Assembly (NCBI GenBank): GCA_964560325.1
Contig: CAZLLV010000159.1
Location: 1 to 7,797 of the forward strand
Length of the DNA stretch: 7,797 nucleotides
Reading direction: 5' to 3'
Origin: CAZLLV01 sp964560325
GTDB lineage: Bacteria; Acidobacteriota; Thermoanaerobaculia; Multivoradales; DATKCC01
Positions 1 to 5,022 of the stretch are shown in pieces (positions within the stretch are counted from its first letter, which is position 1; each line of letters begins with the position of its first letter). A program made the translations under genes and the position numbers. Under the pieces are notes generated by a model, which was not told the origin of the DNA, searched no databases, and saw nothing but the letters and a program-made list of their open reading frames with translations.

Positions 1-262
1 CTTCAGCGCACCGCGGCCGTTCGTTCCCGGCGAGGTCACGCGGGTGACCGTCCCCCTGCGCGACGTGCTGCATACGTTTCGGCGCGGTCATCGGCTGATG
101 GTGCAGGTCCAGAGCACGTGGTTCCCCTTCGTCGACCGCAACCCGCAGAGCTGGGTCGACAACATCTTCGAGGCCGAAGAGGACGACTTCATCCCGGCGA
201 CCCACCGCGTCTACCGCTCACCGGAGCATCCGAGCCGGGTGGTGGTGGGGGTGCTGGAGTAG
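1..262 (+). CDS. CocE/NonD family hydrolase, C-terminal end (5' partial)
   Basis: Only the last 86 residues are in the window, read in the frame starting at base 2 and ending at TAG 260-262. The segment has the C-terminal signature of CocE/NonD-family alpha/beta hydrolases (X-Pro dipeptidyl-peptidase/cocaine esterase type, including glutaryl-7-ACA acylase-like enzymes): GHRLMVQVQSTWFPFVDRNP, then NIFEA, then THRVYRSPEHPS. In this family that region belongs to the C-terminal jelly-roll domain that packs against the catalytic alpha/beta-hydrolase core. The Ser-Asp-His catalytic residues lie upstream and are not visible. Members hydrolyse esters, amides or X-Pro peptides, and many are exported; neither substrate nor location can be judged from this fragment. 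The gene is followed by a hairpin with a T-run at 283-313, so transcription probably ends there. Family assignment is confident; enzyme specificity is not claimed. Confidence 0.85.
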   Translation, partial: FSAPRPFVPGEVTRVTVPLRDVLHTFRRGHRLMVQVQSTWFPFVDRNPQSWVDNIFEAEEDDFIPATHRVYRSPEHPSRVVVGVLE

Positions 263-282
263 CCGGGCGGGGTCCGCGTGGC

Positions 283-313
283 ACGTGCGGTGCATCGCTT
301 CCCCGCACGTTTT
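283..313 (+). terminator. Intrinsic terminator after the CocE-type hydrolase gene
   Basis: A perfect 8-bp stem, ACGTGCGG (283-290) with CCGCACGT (303-310), closes a 12-base loop and runs into TTTT at 310-313. It starts 20 bases after the hydrolase stop and lies 38 bases before the dodecin start. Stem plus T-run at the end of a gene fits a rho-independent terminator. It would separate the hydrolase transcript from dodecin, which then needs its own promoter in 314-351; I see no convincing -35/-10 pair there. Confidence 0.6.
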
Positions 314-351
314 CACCTCGTACGACGATCGATTTCAAGGGAGGGACTCAC

Positions 352-564
352 ATGTCCGTAGCCAAGATCATCGAGATCTCCAGCACCTCGACCACCGGGT
401 TCGAGGACGCCATCCGCGACGGCATCGCCCGCGCGTCGAAGACGGTCAAGAACATCCAGAGCGCCTGGGTGAAGGAGCAGCAGATTCGCGTGACCGGCGG
501 GAAGGTGTCGCACTACCAGGTCAACATGCAGGTGACCTTCCTGCTCGACGGCGACGTGGACTGA
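352..564 (+). CDS. Dodecin family protein (flavin-binding)
   Basis: A 70-residue protein, the normal dodecin length. Dodecins are small cytoplasmic proteins that assemble into hollow dodecamers and bind flavins (FMN, riboflavin or lumichrome), and in some bacteria also coenzyme A, buffering or storing the cofactor and quenching its photochemistry. The sequence fits the fold: a first beta strand (VAKIIEISSTS, residues 3-13), the single helix starting at GFEDAIRDGIARASKT (16-31), then two long strands. Trp39 and Gln56 (in SHYQVN) match the tryptophan that sandwiches the isoalloxazine ring and the glutamine that contacts it in archaeal and bacterial dodecins. The ATG at 352 is chosen because AAGGGAGGG at 337-345 is a good Shine-Dalgarno site and the protein then begins exactly where dodecins do. 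It converges on trpS with a 14-base gap. Confidence 0.93.
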   Translation: MSVAKIIEISSTSTTGFEDAIRDGIARASKTVKNIQSAWVKEQQIRVTGGKVSHYQVNMQVTFLLDGDVD

Positions 565-578
565 CGCCTCGCAGACCC

Positions 579-1607
579 CTAGCGGGCGGCGCGGCGCAGG
601 GCCGCGCCGCCGACGCCGATCAGCTCGCGCACGTCGGCCATGGTGCGCGAGGCGATCTCGCGTGCCCGCTCGCCGCCCGCTTCGAGCTTCTCGAGGATGG
701 TCGCGTCGTCGAGCGCGGCGCGGCGCTCGCGGATCGGCCGGAGCGCTTCGGCCAGGTGGTCGCGCACCGCCTTTTTGAGGTCGCCGTACATCGGCTCACC
801 CGAGCGGTAGCGCTCGAGGTAGCTTTCGGTGACCTCGGCCGGCGCGGTCGAGCGGAGCAGTAGGAAGAGGTTCTCGACGCCGGGGCTCATGCCGCCTTCG
901 CCCGCATCGGAGGAGCCTTCCGGGCCGCCGACGTCGGTGACGGCGGAGCGCACCTTCTTCCAGATCGAGCCCTCGTCCTCGGTCACCGCGATGTAGTGCG
1001 CCGGACCGAGGCTCTTCGACATCTTGCGCGTCGGGTCGGCGAGCGACATGACCCGCTTGGCGGGCGAGAGCACCGGCTCGACCTCGGGGAAGTAGTCGCG
1101 CTCGACCAGGTTGTTGAAGCGCCGCCCGATCCTCCGGGTGAGCTCCAGGTGCTGCACCTGGTCCTCGCCGACCGGCACGCCGGTCGCGTGGTAGAGGAGG
1201 ATGTCGGCGGCCTGGAGGACGGGGTAGCTGAAGAGGGCGCCGGAGACGTGCTCGGTCGACTCCGACTTGTCCTTGAACTGGGTCATCCGCGTCAGGTCGC
1301 CGAACGAAACGACGCAGTTGAAGACCCAGGCGAGCTCGGTGTGCTCGGGCACGTGGCTCTGGACGAAGAGGATCGACCTCTCCGGGTCGATGCCGCAAGC
1401 GATCAGCTCGCCCGCGAGGTCGAGGCTGCGGCGCGGCAGCTCGCCGGGCTCCATCTTCTGCGTCACGGCGTGGTAGTCGACGATGCAGTAGACGCAGTCG
1501 TGGTCGTCCTGCATCCGGACCCAGTTCTGGATCGCCCCCAGGTAGTTGCCTACGTGGACCTGGGCGGTGGGCTGGATGCCCGAGAAGACGCGCGGTCGGC
1601 TGCTCAT
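579..1607 (-). CDS. trpS: Tryptophanyl-tRNA synthetase
   Basis: Class I aminoacyl-tRNA synthetase that activates tryptophan with ATP and charges tRNA-Trp in the cytoplasm. At 342 residues it has the normal length for bacterial TrpRS. The N-terminal GIQPTAQVHVGNYLGA (10-25) carries the HIGH-class motif in its TrpRS form (HVGN, 18-21). YPVLQAADILLY (128-139) and VGEDQVQHLELTR (146-158) are the conserved Rossmann-fold segments for tryptophan and ATP binding. KMSKS is intact at 195-199. The ATG at 1607 is supported by AGGAG at 1618-1622 with a 10-base spacing and by the immediate start of the family's N-terminal strand (RVFSGIQPT). It lies downstream of the TSUP transporter gene on the same strand with a 107-base gap. 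No T-box or trp-type leader peptide is evident in that gap. Confidence 0.97.
   Translation of the reverse strand: MSSRPRVFSGIQPTAQVHVGNYLGAIQNWVRMQDDHDCVYCIVDYHAVTQKMEPGELPRRSLDLAGELIACGIDPERSILFVQSHVPEHTELAWVFNCVVSFGDLTRMTQFKDKSESTEHVSGALFSYPVLQAADILLYHATGVPVGEDQVQHLELTRRIGRRFNNLVERDYFPEVEPVLSPAKRVMSLADPTRKMSKSLGPAHYIAVTEDEGSIWKKVRSAVTDVGGPEGSSDAGEGGMSPGVENLFLLLRSTAPAEVTESYLERYRSGEPMYGDLKKAVRDHLAEALRPIRERRAALDDATILEKLEAGGERAREIASRTMADVRELIGVGGAALRRAAR
585..611. other. Perfect GC hairpin at the dodecin/trpS convergence
   Basis: GGCGGCGCGGC (585-595) and GCCGCGCCGCC (601-611) form a perfect 11-bp stem around a 5-base loop. It sits in the last codons of trpS, just inside the stop at 579-581, and 21 bases after the dodecin stop. 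There is no T-run on either strand, so it is not a standard intrinsic terminator. It could still stall polymerase from both sides. The codons read through are Gly/Ala/Arg-rich, so chance in GC-rich coding DNA is also possible. Confidence 0.4.
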
Positions 1608-1696
1608 CGGTAAGCTCTCTCCTGGGGTCGCGATCGGCTCGAGGGGGGTCGGTTCGTTCCCGGCTCGTTTCGGGAGCGGGGAAGGTTATCGCACAC

Positions 1697-1719
1697 GGTG
1701 AGAGGACGATGTCCTCACC
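1697..1719 (-). other. Hairpin spanning the stop codon of the TSUP transporter gene
   Basis: GGTGA (1697-1701) plus GGAC (1704-1707) pair with GTCC (1711-1714) plus TCACC (1715-1719), giving nine base pairs with a 2-base bulge and a 3-base loop. The TGA stop of the transporter gene (1715-1717) lies within one arm. There is no following T-run on the minus strand. It may act as a weak terminator or an RNA end-stabilising structure between the transporter gene and trpS. The rest of the 1608-1714 gap shows only the trpS ribosome binding site. Confidence 0.35.
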
Positions 1720-2497
1720 CGAACCAGAGCATCACCGCGAAGACGATCACCGTCGCGGTGACCACGCCCTTCACCCACCGGTGCCCCTTGAGCACCGTCA
1801 GCCGCACGCCGGCGAGGGCGCCGAGGAAGTTGCCGGCGCCGAGCACCAGGCCGGGGAGCCAGACGATCTGCCCCTGCCACCAGAAGATCGCGAACGGAAC
1901 CAGGGTGAAGAGGAGCGCCGCGAGCACCTTGATCGCGTTGCCGCGCACCAGGTCGAGGCCGGCGAACGAGAGCACCGCGAGGATCAGGAAGCCGACGCCC
2001 GCCTGCACGAACCCGCCGTAGATCCCGACGACGAAGAACCCGACGGCGATCACCGCCAGCCGCCGCGGCGTCGGCCGGGGCGGCGCCGCGCCGGCCGGGT
2101 CCCCGCCGGCGCGATCGCTCCGGTCGCCGAGGAGGCTCCAGAGGGTGATCGCCACCATCAGGAAGGCGAGCACCTTGCGGAACGCCTCGTCGCTCACCTC
2201 GAGAGCGAGCCACGCCCCGACCGCCGAACCGACCACCGCCGGCACCGAGGCGGTGAGCGCCCAGCGCCAGAGCATCACCCGGTGACGCTGGAACGCCCAG
2301 ACGGCGGCGACGTTCTGGGTCAGGATGCCGATCCGGTTGGTGGCGTTCGCCACCGTCGGCGGCAGGCCGAAGAAGATCAGCGCCGGCAGGGTCAGAAACG
2401 AGCCGCCGCCGGCGATGACGTTGATCACGCCGGCGGCGAGGCCGGTGGCGAAGAGGGCGAGGTAGCCGAGCCAGCCCACGTCCGGGAGAACGGGCAC
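1715..2497 (-). CDS. TSUP-family membrane transporter (TauE/SafE type)
   Basis: A 260-residue inner-membrane protein of the TSUP (TauE/SafE/YfcA, formerly DUF81) family. Members move sulfur-containing anions such as sulfite, sulfoacetate or thiosulfate, or other organic anions; the substrate here is unknown. The family's two-repeat structure is clear. The first half has GLAAGVINVIAGGGSFLTLP (19-38) and NATNRIGILTQN (51-62); the second has GIYGGFVQAGVGFLIL (158-173), then RGNAIKVLAALLF (185-197) and GAGNFLGALAGVRL (220-233). Between them is a charged Pro/Ala-rich loop (about 125-146), likely cytoplasmic. The start is the GTG at 2497: no in-frame start lies upstream, and the next, GTG at codon 7, has no ribosome binding site. 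The chosen GTG lacks one too but sits six bases after TATACT, suggesting leaderless expression. It follows the VWFA-related gene by 30 bases. Confidence 0.93.
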   Translation of the reverse strand: MPVLPDVGWLGYLALFATGLAAGVINVIAGGGSFLTLPALIFFGLPPTVANATNRIGILTQNVAAVWAFQRHRVMLWRWALTASVPAVVGSAVGAWLALEVSDEAFRKVLAFLMVAITLWSLLGDRSDRAGGDPAGAAPPRPTPRRLAVIAVGFFVVGIYGGFVQAGVGFLILAVLSFAGLDLVRGNAIKVLAALLFTLVPFAIFWWQGQIVWLPGLVLGAGNFLGALAGVRLTVLKGHRWVKGVVTATVIVFAVMLWFG

Positions 2498-2503
2498 CGG
2501 CGG

Positions 2504-2509
2504 AGTATA
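2504..2509 (-). promoter_or_regulatory. -10-like hexamer (TATACT) placed for a leaderless transcript
   Basis: Read on the minus strand, TATACT is followed by CCGCCG and then directly by the GTG start of the transporter gene at 2497. Transcription would therefore begin at or next to the G of GTG. The hexamer matches the -10 consensus at five of six positions. At 17 bp spacing the -35 position reads GGTAGC, which is no match. There is no Shine-Dalgarno sequence in the 30-base gap. The spacing matches the TANNNT-to-start spacing of leaderless genes in other bacteria. Confidence 0.4.
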
Positions 2510-2527
2510 GGGGGCTCGGCCGCCGGG

Positions 2528-3736
2528 CTACCGCCCGCCGTACCGGTAACCCTCGCGGGCACGGGTGCGGAAGTCGTCGTTCACCGTCCGCACCTCGACG
2601 TCCTGGTAGCCCGTCTCCCCCTGCGGGTGGCGGCCGCGGTACGAGATCAGGTAGTACCCGCCGTTGTCCTCGGCGACCTTTTCGAGCGGCGTCAAGAAGT
2701 TCACGCCGGTGAAGTAGAACTGCCCGCCGGTCTCGGAGGAGAGCTGCGACAGCGAGCTGCCGTAGACGTTCTCCAGCACGTTCGAGGTGGCGTCGATCGA
2801 GATCAGGTCGATGCTGTAGACGGCGACGTTGTTGTCGTTGAGCGCCTGCACCATCGGCCGGTAGTAGCGCGAGTCGGGCGTGTACATGCCGAGCGAGCTC
2901 GTGTCGCCGAAGCCGATCGAAAACAGGATCACGTTCTTGCGGCCGGCGATCGCCCCGGCGGCCTCGGCGAGGATCTCCATACCGCCGTAGAAGCGCCCGG
3001 TCGCCCGCTGGAGCTCACGCGGCGACGGCAGGTTGGCGGTCAGCGACGGCCCGTCGCCGCTCTCCTGGCGCGACGGCCAGCTCTCCGGCTCGACGCCGCG
3101 CACCGCCTGGTCGATCGCGCGCTCCAGCCGGTCGGGGTCGGTGGTGAAGTCCTGGAAGACGTCGAGGTCGTAGTCGTAGCCGACCACCGCCACCCAGTCG
3201 GTCGGCAGCAGCTCGGTCCGGACCCACTGCTTGGCGCGGCGGCCGGCGTCGAGGAGCTGCGCGGTGATCCGGGGGAGCGCGTCGCGCTGGTCGTGGAAGA
3301 AGAGGACGAAGTAGCGGTCGGGCCGCACCGCGTCCGCCTCGATCCCGAGATCCGCGGCCCGCTCGGCCGAGTCGAGGAAGCGCCGGTTGCTGTAGAAGGT
3401 GACGTCCGCGATCTCCATCCGCTCACCGTCCTCCCGGACCACGAAGTCGTCCTCGCCGAGGCCGAGCACGACGTTGCCCCGCCGGTCGGTCACCAGCACG
3501 TCGAGGAGCACCTCGGTGACCTCGACCTCCTCCTCGAACGGCCGCTCCCGGGGACGGTCGGGCGCCTCCTGGCGGAGCGGCTCCTGGAGGTTCTGGCGCG
3601 CTTCCTGGGCGTCGAGCGGCGGGGACGCCGGCGCAAGCGCGAGCGCCGCCACCGCCAGGATTGCCGCCGGGGCGGCGAGGCGGGTTCGCAAATCTTTCGA
3701 TCTTTGGAAGATCTGGGTCGTCGGCGTATCGGGCAT
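2528..3736 (-). CDS. Secreted VWFA-related protein (Acidobacteria-type, TIGR03436-like)
   Basis: A 402-residue exported protein with the layout of the 'VWFA-related Acidobacterial domain' family. Residues 1-44 look like a signal peptide: a basic start, a hydrophobic core at about 20-37, and a likely cut near LDAQ (41-44). A beta-rich entry segment follows, LLDVLVTDRRGNVVLGL (77-93) and EDDFVVREDGER (95-106), then a von Willebrand A fold. Typical later segments are GRKNVILFSIGFG (265-277), LNDNNVAVYSIDL and NGGYYLISYRG (358-368). The canonical MIDAS motif DxSxS is not seen: that strand reads VLFFHDQRDA (144-153), so metal-dependent ligand binding may be lost. The ATG at 3736 is preferred over an upstream ATG at 3853 because it has GAGAGG six bases upstream and puts the signal peptide at the N-terminus. 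Function in this family is unknown. It is divergent from the gene at 3969. Confidence 0.88.
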   Translation of the reverse strand: MPDTPTTQIFQRSKDLRTRLAAPAAILAVAALALAPASPPLDAQEARQNLQEPLRQEAPDRPRERPFEEEVEVTEVLLDVLVTDRRGNVVLGLGEDDFVVREDGERMEIADVTFYSNRRFLDSAERAADLGIEADAVRPDRYFVLFFHDQRDALPRITAQLLDAGRRAKQWVRTELLPTDWVAVVGYDYDLDVFQDFTTDPDRLERAIDQAVRGVEPESWPSRQESGDGPSLTANLPSPRELQRATGRFYGGMEILAEAAGAIAGRKNVILFSIGFGDTSSLGMYTPDSRYYRPMVQALNDNNVAVYSIDLISIDATSNVLENVYGSSLSQLSSETGGQFYFTGVNFLTPLEKVAEDNGGYYLISYRGRHPQGETGYQDVEVRTVNDDFRTRAREGYRYGGR

Positions 3737-3837
3737 GGGATTCCTCTCGATCGGGTGGCGGGCACGCCGGGCCGCTCGCGAATCGAATCGGGCTCCGGGA
3801 ACGTCCCGGGCGGCGGGCCGGCTCGTCCACGGGAACA

Positions 3838-3883
3838 TGCAAGATCCGTTCATCGTCCGGAGAGCGCCGGTCGCGATCTTGCA
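3838..3883. repeat. Spaced 9-bp inverted repeat in the divergent promoter region
   Basis: TGCAAGATC at 3838-3846 is the exact reverse complement of GATCTTGCA at 3875-3883. The centres are 37 bases apart, between three and four helical turns. The arms are more AT-rich than the surrounding DNA, and the right arm abuts the weak -10 candidate TATCCT (3885-3890). The layout fits an operator bound by a dimeric regulator, or an RNA stem; neither can be shown from sequence alone. Confidence 0.4.
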
Positions 3884-3956
3884 CTATCCTGGAGCCGTGG
3901 GCGATCCTCGGCGATCGCCGCGTGGAACGCCGAAACGACAACGGAAGCACGACGAC

Positions 3957-3964
3957 GAAGGAGG
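3957..3964 (+). promoter_or_regulatory. Strong ribosome binding site for the HPF-CSD gene
   Basis: GAAGGAGG lies four bases before the ATG at 3969. It is the best Shine-Dalgarno match in the window and fixes the start of the fused hibernation/cold-shock gene, whose reading frame otherwise stays open back to 3399. Confidence 0.85.
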
Positions 3965-3968
3965 CAGC

Positions 3969-4583
3969 ATGGAGGTACCGCTCCAGCTCCAGTTTCACGA
4001 TACGCCGAAGCTCCCCTGGGTCGAGGATCTGGTCCGCCGGCGGGCCGAGAAGCTCGAGCGCTTCTGCGATCACATCATGTCTTGCCGCGTGACCATCGAC
4101 GAGCCCCACAAGAACGTCTCCGGCAATCCGTACCGGGTCCAGATCGATCTGACGATCCCCCCGGGGCACGAGATCGTCGTCAAGCGGCTGCCGGGGGACA
4201 ACGGACCGGACCAGGATCTGCGGAGCGTCCTGACCGACGCGTTCGACGCCGCCGAGCGCCAGGTCAAGGATCTGGTCGAGCGGCAGCGGCGGGACGTCAA
4301 GACCCACGACGAGCCGCGGGCCTTCGTGGTCCGGAAGTTCACCGACGAGGGCTACGGCTTTCTCAAGACTCCCGACGGCCGGGAGATCTACTTCCACCAG
4401 AACTCGGTGGTCAACGGCGACTACAAGCGGCTCGAGGTCGGCACCCAGGTGCGCTTCGAGGAGACGATGGGCGAGATGGGGCCGCAGGCGACCACCGTAC
4501 ACATCGTCGACAAGCCGGGCCACCGCCCCACCGACGGCGAGGGCTCGGAGTCCGACGCGGCCTCGCCCCCGGCCGGCTGGTGA
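3969..4583 (+). CDS. HPF/RaiA ribosome hibernation domain fused to a cold-shock domain
   Basis: A 204-residue cytoplasmic protein with two domains. Residues 1 to about 108 match the S30AE (HPF/RaiA/YfiA) family: VPLQLQFHDTPK, a helix VRRRAEKLERF (22-32), strand SCRVTIDEPHK (38-48), then VQIDLTIPPGHEIVVKR and the second helix VLTDAFDAAERQVKDLVERQ. Such proteins sit in the small-subunit mRNA/tRNA channel and inactivate ribosomes in stress or stationary phase. Residues 117-182 form a cold-shock domain: EGYGFLKTPDGREIYFHQNS (127-146) holds RNP1-like (GYGFLKT) and RNP2-like (IYFHQNS) motifs, followed by VGTQVRFEETMGEMGPQA. This fold binds single-stranded RNA or DNA. The tail from 183 is disordered and acidic. 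The second domain replaces the dimerisation tail of long-form HPF, so it probably does not form 100S dimers the usual way. The gene stands alone and converges on the gene ending at 4612. Confidence 0.92.
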   Translation: MEVPLQLQFHDTPKLPWVEDLVRRRAEKLERFCDHIMSCRVTIDEPHKNVSGNPYRVQIDLTIPPGHEIVVKRLPGDNGPDQDLRSVLTDAFDAAERQVKDLVERQRRDVKTHDEPRAFVVRKFTDEGYGFLKTPDGREIYFHQNSVVNGDYKRLEVGTQVRFEETMGEMGPQATTVHIVDKPGHRPTDGEGSESDAASPPAGW

Positions 4584-4584
4584 G

Positions 4585-4606
4585 CGCCGCCTCGCGGCGA
4601 GCGGCG
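4585..4606. terminator. Hairpin between convergent genes, possible bidirectional terminator
   Basis: The 28-base gap between two convergent stops (4583 and 4614) is almost filled by a stem: CGCCG (4585-4589) and CTCG (4591-4594) pair with CGAG (4598-4601) and CGGCG (4602-4606), with one bulged C and a 3-base loop. No T-run follows on either strand. Position favours a termination role; the GC-rich sequence alone would not prove it. Confidence 0.4.
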
Positions 4607-4611
4607 GGGAG

Positions 4612-5022
4612 CTAGCCCGGATCGGGCAGATCGGCCCGATCGGGCAGATCGGGATGGAGGGCGATCTCGCGGCCGGTCGGCGAGACCGTGATCTCGATCC
4701 GGTTCGCCTGGCCTCCCGGCTCGAGCACCGCCTCGACCGCCCAGACGATCGACACCAGCTTGCCTCGGACGCTGTAGGGGCCGGCGGGGAGGCGCAACCG
4801 GAAGTCGCGGTGCTCCGAGGTCGTCGAGCCGGCGAGCCGCCGGCTCGCGACCACCTCGGACTCGCGGTCGCCCTTGCCGCGGGTGAACCAGAGCAGGTGC
4901 ACCTCGGCCGCCTCGACCGGCTCCTCGCCGAAGGCGAGCGACCAGCTCACGCTCCCCACGACCTCTTCGCCCGGCCGGTAGTCGGTCCGCCCGTCGGCGA
5001 GGTCGAGCCGTAGCCAGCTCAC
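4612..5022 (-). CDS. Small arrestin-like domain protein, unknown function
   Basis: A 136-residue protein with no signal peptide or membrane segment, so probably cytoplasmic. I recognise only a fold-level resemblance to arrestin-like (Spo0M/arrestin-N type) beta sandwiches: DYRPGEEVVGSVSWSL (14-29) recalls the 'Y.PGE.V.G.V' opening strand. A charged strand pair follows, then FRLRLPAGPYSVRGKLVSIVWAVEAVLE (74-101), matching the 'lP...yS.rG.l..v.W.v...l' strand of that group. The C-terminus is the repetitive PDLPDRADLPDPG. The start is the GTG at 5022: AGGAGG lies at 5027-5032, four bases upstream, and this GTG overlaps the TGA of the preceding gene as GTGA, so translation is probably coupled. 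The frame remains open upstream to 5625, but that part is an Arg/Pro-rich shadow of the preceding gene. It is likely a partner of that gene's product, whose C-terminal domain looks related. Confidence 0.8.
   Translation of the reverse strand: MSWLRLDLADGRTDYRPGEEVVGSVSWSLAFGEEPVEAAEVHLLWFTRGKGDRESEVVASRRLAGSTTSEHRDFRLRLPAGPYSVRGKLVSIVWAVEAVLEPGGQANRIEITVSPTGREIALHPDLPDRADLPDPG
4620..4652. repeat. GATCGG microrepeat at the 3' end of the arrestin-like gene
   Basis: Four copies of GATCGG spaced by three bases (GCA, CCC, GCA) give a 9-base period. At a longer scale a 15-base unit, GATCGGGCAGATCGG, is repeated at 4620-4634 and 4638-4652 with an 18-base period. It is coding on the minus strand and makes the repetitive acidic C-terminus PDLPDRADLPDPG. 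CCCGATCGGG (4635-4644) is also a perfect palindrome. It looks like a recent small tandem expansion by slippage. Confidence 0.8.

Larger units (their letters stand above)
3737..3968. promoter_or_regulatory. Divergent intergenic region between the VWFA-related and HPF-CSD genes
   Basis: These 232 bases separate two divergently transcribed genes and must hold both promoters. Three elements are visible: a 9-bp inverted repeat, TGCAAGATC (3838-3846) and GATCTTGCA (3875-3883), with a 28-base spacer; a perfect 12-bp palindrome CGGCGATCGCCG (3909-3920); and the two ribosome binding sites at 3743-3748 (minus) and 3957-3964 (plus). TATCCT at 3885-3890 is a weak -10 candidate for the plus-strand gene, touching the right arm of the inverted repeat, but no -35 match lies at the correct distance. 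The reading frame of the VWFA-related gene stays open to 3853, which I regard as non-coding. Confidence 0.5.

Noticed and set aside
18..1665. A shared 13-base string GTTCGTTCCCGGC near 19-31 and near 1651-1663.
   Set aside because: One copy is coding and the other intergenic, the flanks do not match, and GC-rich strings of this length recur by chance.
1608..1714. A possible T-box, leader peptide or promoter before trpS, including GATAAC on the minus strand at about 1685-1690.
   Set aside because: No T-box conserved bulge, no Trp-codon leader and no acceptable -35 partner were found; only the ribosome binding site is convincing.
3699..3713. GATCTT-TGG-AAGATC inverted repeat in the first codons of the VWFA-related gene.
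   Set aside because: It is only six base pairs within ordinary codons of the signal peptide region. AT-richer gene starts often give such short pairings by chance.
3737..3853. A 39-residue N-terminal extension of the VWFA-related protein from an ATG at 3853.
   Set aside because: It would bury the signal peptide, lacks a ribosome binding site, and crosses the region carrying the inverted repeat. The ATG at 3736 has a good site.
3423..4523. A 366-codon minus-strand open frame over the HPF-CSD gene and the VWFA-related gene start.
   Set aside because: It overlaps two genes with clear family signatures and ribosome binding sites, and its own translation has none.
1709..4615. A 968-codon open frame on the plus strand.
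   Set aside because: It runs antisense to the transporter and VWFA-related genes and continues out of frame through the HPF-CSD gene. Its product is low-complexity Arg/Pro/Glu/His-rich with no family signature. It is a by-product of GC-rich coding on the other strand.
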